Assembly: GCA_044225565.1 (NCBI GenBank)
Contig: JBGAIL010000127.1
Coordinates: 1 to 13,965 of the forward strand
DNA length: 13,965 nt
From: CAVXAE01 sp044225565
GTDB lineage: Bacteria; Pseudomonadota; Gammaproteobacteria; Steroidobacterales; Steroidobacteraceae
Reading direction: 5' to 3'
This document shows, piece by piece, positions 6,423 through 13,965 of the stretch. The position numbers were made by a program, and so were the translations under genes. The notes under the pieces are model-generated. The model had not been told where the DNA came from. It ran no database searches and was given only the letters and a program-made list of their open reading frames with translations. Position 1 is the stretch's first letter, and each line of letters opens with the position of its first letter.

Positions 6423-7184
6423 TCACGGCGTGGGCCTGACCCCGGGCTCGCTCATCCAGACGAGCGCAGCCATGCGGCCGGAGCTGCCGTCACGGCGGTA
6501 GGAATGAAAGCGCCGCGGGTCGCCATAGGTCGACCAGCCACCGCCGGCAATCTCGCGCACACCGAGGGCCTCGAGCCGCAGGCGCGCCAGCAGATACAGA
6601 TCGCATTGCCAGCGACCGCGAGCGTTCCGTGAGAACGCGGCTTCGGCCGCGGCGCCCCAGGCCAGGAACGCTTCGCGCACCTCATCGCCCACTTCGAAAT
6701 GCGCCGCGCCGATGGTCGGGCCCATCCACGCGCACAGCCTCGAAGGGTCGGTTTTCAGCGCAGCCACCGTCGCTTCCAGCACGCCGCCCGCCATGCCGCG
6801 CCAGCCCGCGTGAGCGGCGCCAACAGCCTGTCCATCACGATCCGCGAAGAGCACGGGCATGCAATCCGCGACCCGCACCACGCAAATGCGCCTCGGCGTC
6901 CGGGTGAAGGACGCATCGGCCCGCGGTTTGCCGTCAAACGGCTCGCCGGGCAACGAGCCATCGAGATTCGCTACCTCTGCGCCGTGAACCTGATCGAGCC
7001 AGGCTGGCTCTTCTGGAAGTGATAACGCGGCCCGCACGCGTCCCGGCTCTTCGACCACGCCATCGCTGCGCAGCGTGAATGCAGCTCGCACGTTCGGCGG
7101 CGCACGCCAGCTGGGCGCGAGCCATGAGAGGTCGCCGTGCGACTGCTCGGTTCGCGACCGCTCGGTCTGGCTGTCTGCGCTCAT
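6423..7184 (-). CDS. pgeF: PgeF (YfiH/DUF152), peptidoglycan-editing laccase-fold enzyme
   Basis: This 253-residue protein belongs to the YfiH family, which in E. coli removes L-Ser wrongly inserted in place of L-Ala in the peptidoglycan stem precursor, and whose relatives act on purine nucleosides. The metal-site residues are in place: H67 in DQVHGAEV, C108 in VADCMPVLF and H125 in AAHAGWRG. Further family blocks are WMGPTIGAAHFEVGDEV and the C-terminal FHSYRRDGSSGRMAALV. E. coli YfiH has 243 residues; the slightly longer N-terminus here (MSADSQTERSRTEQ) is polar. The ATG at 7184 overlaps the rluD stop as ATGA. This fixes the start and shows coupling to rluD, the same pair as in E. coli. The frame is also open far upstream across rluD, but that part is not coding. 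Confidence 0.93.
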   Translation of the reverse strand: MSADSQTERSRTEQSHGDLSWLAPSWRAPPNVRAAFTLRSDGVVEEPGRVRAALSLPEEPAWLDQVHGAEVANLDGSLPGEPFDGKPRADASFTRTPRRICVVRVADCMPVLFADRDGQAVGAAHAGWRGMAGGVLEATVAALKTDPSRLCAWMGPTIGAAHFEVGDEVREAFLAWGAAAEAAFSRNARGRWQCDLYLLARLRLEALGVREIAGGGWSTYGDPRRFHSYRRDGSSGRMAALVWMSEPGVRPTP

Positions 7185-8170
7185 GGAGCGTCGCGCCGCT
7201 GAAGGGCGCTTCCGCCTTCTCCCTCGCGTGCATCCTTTTCGAGCGCCGCCATCAGCTTTCGCATGTCCGCCGGCAGCGGCGCCTCCCATTCCACTGCCTT
7301 GCCCGTCAAAGGATGCTCGAGCTCGAGGCGGGCGGCGTGCAGCGCCTGGCGTTTGAAAGCATCCAGCGCTTTCACCAGCGCCGGTGCGGCGCCTCGCGGA
7401 ATGCGCTTGCGCCCGCCGTAGACCGGATCTCCCACCACCGGATGCCCCACGTGCGCGAGATGCACGCGAATCTGGTGCGTGCGCCCCGTCTCCAGCTGCA
7501 CCCGAACCAGCGTGTGCGCGCGATACCGCTGAGTAACCCGATAGTGCGTGACCGCCTCTCGCCCGTCCGCGCGCACTGCCATTTTCGTTCGCACGCTGCG
7601 ATGGCGGCCGATGGGCTGATCCACCGTGCCGCCGCCCGTCATCACCCCGCCGCAGATCGCAACGTACTCGCGACCGACCTCGCGTGCCGCGAGCGCCGCG
7701 ACCAGCGCGGTATGCGCCTCCGGCGTCCGCGCGACGACCAGCAGCCCGCTCGTATCCTTGTCCAGCCGGTGCACGATGCCGGCCCGCGGGACGAGCGCGA
7801 GCTTCGGATCCAGCGCGAGGAGGGCGTTCTGCAGGGTATGGTTGGCATTGCCCGCGCCGGGATGCACCACCAGCCCCGGCGGCTTGTCGATGACGAACAG
7901 CGCCCGGTCGCGAAACACCACGTCCAGCGGCAACGCTTCCGGCTGCACGCCCGTCTCGGCCTCGATCTGCGCCCGGATGTCCACCTGCTCGCCGCCCTGC
8001 ACCTTGTCCCGGGCGCGTGGCGCGCGGCCGTCGACGGTCACGGCGCCGGCCTCGATCCAGCCCTGGAGCCGTGCGCGCGAGTACTGGGGCAGGGCGCGAG
8101 CGAGCGCCTGGTCCAGCCGCATCCCGGCGCTTTCCGCGGGCAGCTCGAATTGATGGGTGCGCAGTTCCAT
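7181..8170 (-). CDS. rluD: 23S rRNA pseudouridine synthase RluD
   Basis: RluD converts uridines 1911, 1915 and 1917 in helix 69 of 23S rRNA to pseudouridine (numbering from E. coli). The 329-residue protein has an N-terminal S4 RNA-binding domain (about 17-75, MRLDQALARALPQYSRARLQGWIEAG), then the RluA-family catalytic domain with IDKPPGLVVHPG, HRLDKDTSGLLVVA (catalytic Asp137 in the RLD motif), REYVAICGG, ETGRTHQIRVHLAH and GDPVYGG. The C-terminus LEHPLTGKAVEWEAPLPADM is also typical. Length matches the 326 of E. coli. It faces bamD across a 158-base divergent gap, as rluD faces yfiO/bamD in E. coli, and is followed by pgeF with a 4-base overlap. Paralogue RluC is less likely given length, helix-69 type sequence and this neighbourhood. 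Confidence 0.93.
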   Translation of the reverse strand: MELRTHQFELPAESAGMRLDQALARALPQYSRARLQGWIEAGAVTVDGRAPRARDKVQGGEQVDIRAQIEAETGVQPEALPLDVVFRDRALFVIDKPPGLVVHPGAGNANHTLQNALLALDPKLALVPRAGIVHRLDKDTSGLLVVARTPEAHTALVAALAAREVGREYVAICGGVMTGGGTVDQPIGRHRSVRTKMAVRADGREAVTHYRVTQRYRAHTLVRVQLETGRTHQIRVHLAHVGHPVVGDPVYGGRKRIPRGAAPALVKALDAFKRQALHAARLELEHPLTGKAVEWEAPLPADMRKLMAALEKDAREGEGGSALQRRDAP

Positions 8171-8253
8171 GGGCTCGATGCGGAGGCGGGGGCGCCACTC
8201 TATAGGGCCGGCCGGCGCAAGGGGAGGCGGAACTCCGCGGCCGCAGGCCCTGT

Positions 8254-8282
8254 CCGACCCCGTTACGCGGATTGGCTATACT
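8254..8282 (+). promoter_or_regulatory. Sigma70-type promoter upstream of bamD
   Basis: TATACT (8277-8282) matches five of six bases of the -10 consensus. At a 17-base spacing lies CCGACC, which keeps only the GAC core of the -35 element. Initiation near 8289 would leave a leader of about 40 bases before the bamD ATG. This is probably the promoter for the bamD-nadE-ZIP run. Confidence 0.5.
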
Positions 8283-8328
8283 GCGCGCCCGCTTCAACGG
8301 CCAGAATTCAACGAAAGGCCCCGTCACG

Positions 8329-9123
8329 ATGCGTGTTTCCGGCCTCCTGCGCGGCGGCGTGCTCGCCCTCTGCCTGGCCCTCGCGGCCGTGCCGGCCTGC
8401 CGCTCCAAGCGCGACCTCATGAGCTCGAGCCCCGAGATCCTCTACAAGCGGGCGAAGCAGAGCCTCACGGGGCAGGACTACAACAACGCCATCAAGATGT
8501 ACGAGGCGCTCACCGCCCGGTACCCGTTCACCGAGCAGGCCCGCCAGGCGCGCCTGGACCTCATCTACGCCTACTACCGCTCCGGCGAGAAGGAATCCGC
8601 CATCGACGCCGCGGACACCTTCGTCCGGGAGAACCCCACGCATCCGCGCATCGACTACGCGTGGTACATCAAGGGGCTGGTGGATTTCGAGCGGTCCGCG
8701 AACATCATCGAGCGCACCTTCCGTGTGGACCTCGCGGAGCGGCCGCCCGCTACGGCTCGCAAGTCCTTCGCGGCCTTCCGGGTCGTGGTCGAGCAGTACC
8801 CGAAGAGCGACTACGCCCACGACGCGCTGCAGCGCATGATCTTCCTGCGCAATCGCCTCGCCCAGTACGAAGTGCACGTGGCGCGCTACTACTACAAGCG
8901 GGGGGCGTACATCGCCGCCGCGCAACGCTCCAAGGGTGCCATCGAGCAGTACGATGGCGCGCCCACTACGCGCGAGGCGCTGGAGATCCTCATCGAATCC
9001 TACGACCGGCTCGACCTCAAGGAGCTCGCCGCGCAGGCGCGCCAGGTGTACGAGGCCAACTACAGCGGTCAGGTCGAGAAGCGGCGCGCCGCCACGCGCA
9101 AAGCCTGGTGGAAATTCTGGTAG
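8329..9123 (+). CDS. bamD: BamD, outer membrane protein assembly lipoprotein
   Basis: BamD is the essential TPR lipoprotein of the BAM complex, anchored on the periplasmic face of the outer membrane, where it contacts BamA and incoming beta-barrel proteins. The 264-residue precursor has a signal peptide (MRVSGLLRGGVLALCLALAAVPAC) with the lipidated Cys at 24; Pro at -2 is slightly unusual for a lipobox, but length and hydrophobicity fit. After it come ILYKRAKQSLTGQDYNNAIKMYEALTARYPF, QARLDLIYAYYRSGEKESAIDAADTFV, the insert with YAWYIKGLVDFER, and FAAFRVVVEQYPKSDYAHDA, a series of TPR helices with the usual YP and aromatic positions. The ATG at 8329 is chosen because the upstream ATG (8272) would place extra polar residues before the signal peptide. 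The gene lies 18 bases before nadE and is divergent from rluD. Confidence 0.94.
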   Translation: MRVSGLLRGGVLALCLALAAVPACRSKRDLMSSSPEILYKRAKQSLTGQDYNNAIKMYEALTARYPFTEQARQARLDLIYAYYRSGEKESAIDAADTFVRENPTHPRIDYAWYIKGLVDFERSANIIERTFRVDLAERPPATARKSFAAFRVVVEQYPKSDYAHDALQRMIFLRNRLAQYEVHVARYYYKRGAYIAAAQRSKGAIEQYDGAPTTREALEILIESYDRLDLKELAAQARQVYEANYSGQVEKRRAATRKAWWKFW

Positions 9124-9141
9124 CCCCGAAAGGCTCTCCAC

Positions 9142-10764
9142 ATGACCTTGCGGATCGCGCTGGCGCAGCTCGATTTCCTGGTCGGCGACGTCCAGGGAAA
9201 CGCCACTCGCATCATCTCGACGGCGCGCCAGGCGCGCGCCGACCATAAGGCGGACATCGTCGCGTTCCCGGAGCTCGCGCTCTCCGGCTACCCGCCCGAG
9301 GATCTGCTCTTCCACCGCGGCTTTCGCCGCCAGATCGATGCCGGCCTCGAGCGGGTGAGGCACGAGGTCGGTGACGTCGCGGTGCTGGTGGGCTACCCGG
9401 AATACAGCGGCGTGGATATCTACAATTCCGCCGCGTTCATCGTCGGTGGCGCCATCGTCGCCAACCACCGCAAGCTCGAGCTGCCCAACTATCGCGTGTT
9501 CGACGAGAAGCGGTACTTCGAGCCCGGCGATCGCGCCACGGTGGTGGATTGCCAGGGCTATCGCATCGGGCTGTCCATCTGCGAGGACATCTGGGAGCAG
9601 CGGCCGGTCCAGCTGACGCGGGACGAGCGTGCGGAGCTGCTGCTGGTGATCAACGCATCCCCTTACCAGCTGCACAAGCAGCAGGAGCGCGAATCCATCG
9701 CGCGTACCCGCGTGGAGGACGTGCGCCTGCCGCTGGCATACGTGCACATGGTCGGCGGTCAGGACGAGCTCATCTTCGACGGCAACTCGTTCGTGATGAA
9801 CGCGGCCGGCCAGGTGGTGCAGCGCGTGCCGGCCTTCGAGGAAGGCACCTGGCTCGCGAAGTTCTCGAGGTCGGCATCGGGGCAGGTGGAGCCGGAGAAG
9901 GGCACGGTCACCCCGGAACTCAGCGACGAGGAAAGCGTATATCGCGCGCTCGTGCTGGGTGTGCGCGACTACGTGAACAAGCACGGCTTTCCGGGCGTGG
10001 TGATGGGCCTTTCCGGCGGCATCGATTCCGCGCTCACGCTCGCCATCGCGGTCGATGCGCTCGGCGCGAGCCGCGTGCATGCGGTGATGATGCCTTCGCG
10101 TTACACCTCGCAGATGAGCCTGGACGACGCGCAGGAGCAGGCCCGCATGCTGGGCGTGCAGTACAGCCTCATCTCCATCGAAGGCATGTTCGAGGCGACG
10201 CTCGCCGCATTGAAGAACGAGTTCGCCGGCCGGCCCGCGGATGCCACGGAAGAGAACGTGCAGTCGCGCTGTCGCATGCTGCTGCTCATGGGCATCTCCA
10301 ACAAGACCGGGAAGATGCTGCTGACCACGGGCAACAAGAGCGAGATGGCGGTGGGCTATGCCACGCTGTACGGCGACATGGCGGGAGGCTTCGCGCCCAT
10401 CAAGGACTGCAGCAAGCAGCTCGTCTACCGGCTGGCGTCCTATCGGAACCGGCGCGGGCCGGCCATTCCGCAGCGCGTGATCGACCGGCCGCCCTCGGCG
10501 GAGCTGCGGCCGAACCAGAAGGACTCGGATTCGCTGCCGCCGTACGAGATCCTGGATGCGATCCTCGAGGCGTTCATCGAGGAGGATCTGTCGGTGGATG
10601 AGATCGTGGCGCGTGGATTCGAGCGCGCTACGGTGGGACGCGTGCTGGATATGGTGAAGCGCAACGAATACAAGCGTAGGCAGGCGCCGCCGGGCGTGCG
10701 CGTGAGCCGTCGCGCGTTCGGGCGGGACTGGCGCTATCCCATCACCAATGGCTATCGGCGCTAG
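9142..10764 (+). CDS. nadE: Glutamine-dependent NAD+ synthetase
   Basis: This enzyme makes NAD+ from deamido-NAD+ using ATP and ammonia released from glutamine by its own amidase domain. The 540 residues comprise an N-terminal nitrilase-fold glutaminase (about 1-260) with the Glu-Lys-Cys triad visible as E44 (FPELALSGY), K111 (HRKLELPNYRVFDEKRYF) and C147 (LSICEDIW). A C-terminal synthetase domain follows, with the ATP pyrophosphatase loop SGGIDSA at 291-297, TTGNKSEMAVGYATLYGDMAGGFAPIKD, and RPPSAELRPNQKDSDSLPPYEILD near the end. It is the two-domain type, unlike the ammonia-dependent E. coli NadE of 275 residues. GAAAGG precedes the ATG. It follows bamD closely, and its stop overlaps the GTG of the next gene by one base (TAGTG), so all three are probably one transcript. 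Confidence 0.96.
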   Translation: MTLRIALAQLDFLVGDVQGNATRIISTARQARADHKADIVAFPELALSGYPPEDLLFHRGFRRQIDAGLERVRHEVGDVAVLVGYPEYSGVDIYNSAAFIVGGAIVANHRKLELPNYRVFDEKRYFEPGDRATVVDCQGYRIGLSICEDIWEQRPVQLTRDERAELLLVINASPYQLHKQQERESIARTRVEDVRLPLAYVHMVGGQDELIFDGNSFVMNAAGQVVQRVPAFEEGTWLAKFSRSASGQVEPEKGTVTPELSDEESVYRALVLGVRDYVNKHGFPGVVMGLSGGIDSALTLAIAVDALGASRVHAVMMPSRYTSQMSLDDAQEQARMLGVQYSLISIEGMFEATLAALKNEFAGRPADATEENVQSRCRMLLLMGISNKTGKMLLTTGNKSEMAVGYATLYGDMAGGFAPIKDCSKQLVYRLASYRNRRGPAIPQRVIDRPPSAELRPNQKDSDSLPPYEILDAILEAFIEEDLSVDEIVARGFERATVGRVLDMVKRNEYKRRQAPPGVRVSRRAFGRDWRYPITNGYRR

Positions 10765-11552
10765 TGGACGCGCTGAGCTGGATACTGCTCTCCACGGTCG
10801 CAGCCGGTGCGCTGAGCGTGCTCATCGCGGGCATCTTCCTGCTCGCGCCGGAGCGCATGCGTGCGCTGGCGCTGCCTCATCTGGTGAGCTTTGCCACGGG
10901 CGCCTTGCTCGGCGCGGCGTTGCTCGCGCTGCTACCGGAAGCGGTGAAGCAGGGCGGGACGGATAGCGTCTACGGCATCGGGCTCGCGCTCGTCGCGGGC
11001 ATCGGTATCTTTTTCGTGCTGGAGAAGGCGGTGCTGTGGCGGCACTCGCATTCGGGTGAGTACGCGGATCACGGGCCGCATCACGACCATCACCATCACC
11101 GGGAGCAGGCGTCGGCGACGCTCGTGCTCATCGGCGACAGCATGCACAACGCGCTGGACGGGGTGCTCATCGCGGCGGCGTTCCTCACGGATACCCAGCT
11201 CGGCATCGTCACGGCCATCGCGGCGGTGACCCACGAGATCCCGCAGGAGATCGGGGATTTCGCCGTGCTGCTGAACAGCGGCATGTCCCGGGCGCGAGCG
11301 CTGGTCCTGAACCTGGCGACCAGCCTCACGTCGGTCATCGGCGGTGTCGCCGCCTATTTCGCCCTGCACCAGGTGCAGGACATCCTGCCTTATGCCCTGG
11401 CCGTGGCGGCGGCCAGCTTCCTGTACGTGGCCGTGGCCGACCTCATCCCCGGCCTGCACCGCAAGGTCGACGTCCGCACGAGCGTGATGCAGGTGCTCCT
11501 CATCGCCGCCGGCATCGGCGCCATCGCCTGGCTGGAGGCCAGCGCCCACTAA
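10764..11552 (+). CDS. ZIP-family divalent metal transporter
   Basis: The 262-residue membrane protein belongs to the ZIP (SLC39/ZupT) family, which moves Zn2+ or other divalent metals into the cytoplasm. About eight hydrophobic segments are visible. The two signature helices are present: IGDSMHNALDGVLIAAAF (H128, N129, D132, G133) for TM4 and THEIPQEIGDFAVLL (H157, E158, E162) for TM5. These residues form the metal path in characterised ZIPs. The loop between TM3 and TM4 (about 94-112) is rich in His and Asp, with HHDHHHH at 106-112, a common cytoplasmic metal-binding feature of the family. The start is GTG at 10764, overlapping the last base of the nadE stop; no ATG in the vicinity preserves the first helix. 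Substrate preference cannot be told from sequence alone. Link to nadE is probably operonic convenience, though NadE needs Mg2+. Confidence 0.88.
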   Translation: MDALSWILLSTVAAGALSVLIAGIFLLAPERMRALALPHLVSFATGALLGAALLALLPEAVKQGGTDSVYGIGLALVAGIGIFFVLEKAVLWRHSHSGEYADHGPHHDHHHHREQASATLVLIGDSMHNALDGVLIAAAFLTDTQLGIVTAIAAVTHEIPQEIGDFAVLLNSGMSRARALVLNLATSLTSVIGGVAAYFALHQVQDILPYALAVAAASFLYVAVADLIPGLHRKVDVRTSVMQVLLIAAGIGAIAWLEASAH

Positions 11553-11558
11553 ACACCG

Positions 11559-11586
11559 CTTGAACCGGGGCGATTTGCCCCGACAA
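11559..11586 (+). promoter_or_regulatory. Sigma32 (heat shock) promoter of clpB
   Basis: CTTGAA (11559-11564) is a perfect -35 for RpoH. Thirteen bases later comes CCCCGACA (11578-11585), which keeps the CCCC core of the -10 element (CCCCATNT) but not the rest. Spacing fits known RpoH promoters, and clpB is a heat-shock regulon member in proteobacteria. A start near 11592 gives a leader of about 27 bases. Confidence 0.6.
11566..11582 (+). terminator. Hairpin after the ZIP gene, possible weak terminator
   Basis: CGGGGC (11566-11571) and GCCCCG (11577-11582) form a strong six-base G+C stem with loop GATTT, 14 bases after the ZIP stop. The following bases (ACAATGGG) are not a T-run, so intrinsic termination would be weak. 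It overlaps the clpB promoter spacer and -10, so it may simply reflect that element. Confidence 0.35.
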
Positions 11587-11618
11587 TGGGCGGAGTCACC
11601 CCTCCAGGGCCTTCCCCC

Positions 11619-13965
<2,347 letters not shown>

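Noticed and set aside
7184..8420. N-terminal extension of pgeF across rluD
   Set aside because: The frame is open, but the extra residues are the antisense-like shadow of rluD codons in another frame. The ATGA overlap at 7181-7184 gives the correct pgeF start.
8308..10080. 590-residue open frame on the minus strand opposite bamD and nadE
   Set aside because: It is antisense to two well-supported genes and has low-complexity composition with no motif or ribosome site. The same holds for the 606-residue frame at 10932-12752 opposite the ZIP gene and clpB.

Overview
The window is 14 kb of G+C-rich chromosomal DNA that reads as core genome of a gammaproteobacterium. The protein sequences resemble those of Xanthomonadales, Nevskiales and Steroidobacter-type bacteria. 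The gene pairs pilS-pilR beside sucC-sucD, rluD-pgeF divergent from bamD, and bamD followed by a glutaminase-type nadE are, from memory, typical of that part of the tree. No transposase, integrase, phage gene, CRISPR array, tRNA or rRNA was seen. Nothing looks horizontally acquired.

Layout. (1) 1-3687, minus strand: pilS, pilR, then the start of a type IV pilin gene cut by the left edge. PilS is the membrane sensor and PilR the sigma54-dependent activator. The pilin gene has a clear -24/-12 promoter, so regulator and target sit side by side. (2) 3813-6202, plus strand: sucC and sucD, the two subunits of succinyl-CoA synthetase, with a 4-base overlap. SucD carries an unusual tail of about 106 residues rich in Lys, Arg and Ala. 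(3) 6203-6422: a convergent intergenic gap with an 80-nt concentric palindrome. (4) 6423-8170, minus strand: rluD and pgeF overlapping as ATGA (23S rRNA pseudouridine synthase and a peptidoglycan-editing laccase-fold enzyme). (5) 8329-11552, plus strand: bamD (outer membrane assembly lipoprotein), nadE (glutamine-dependent NAD+ synthetase) and a ZIP-family metal transporter whose GTG start overlaps the nadE stop. (6) 11619 to the right edge, plus strand: clpB, the disaggregase, preceded by a sigma32-like promoter and lacking about its last 75 residues because the window ends.

Most of this is conserved housekeeping and is intact. The part least explained by known families is the histone H1-like tail on SucD. 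Next come the long palindrome between sucD and pgeF and a pair of related hairpins between pilR and pilA. I found no multi-gene system that looks undescribed.
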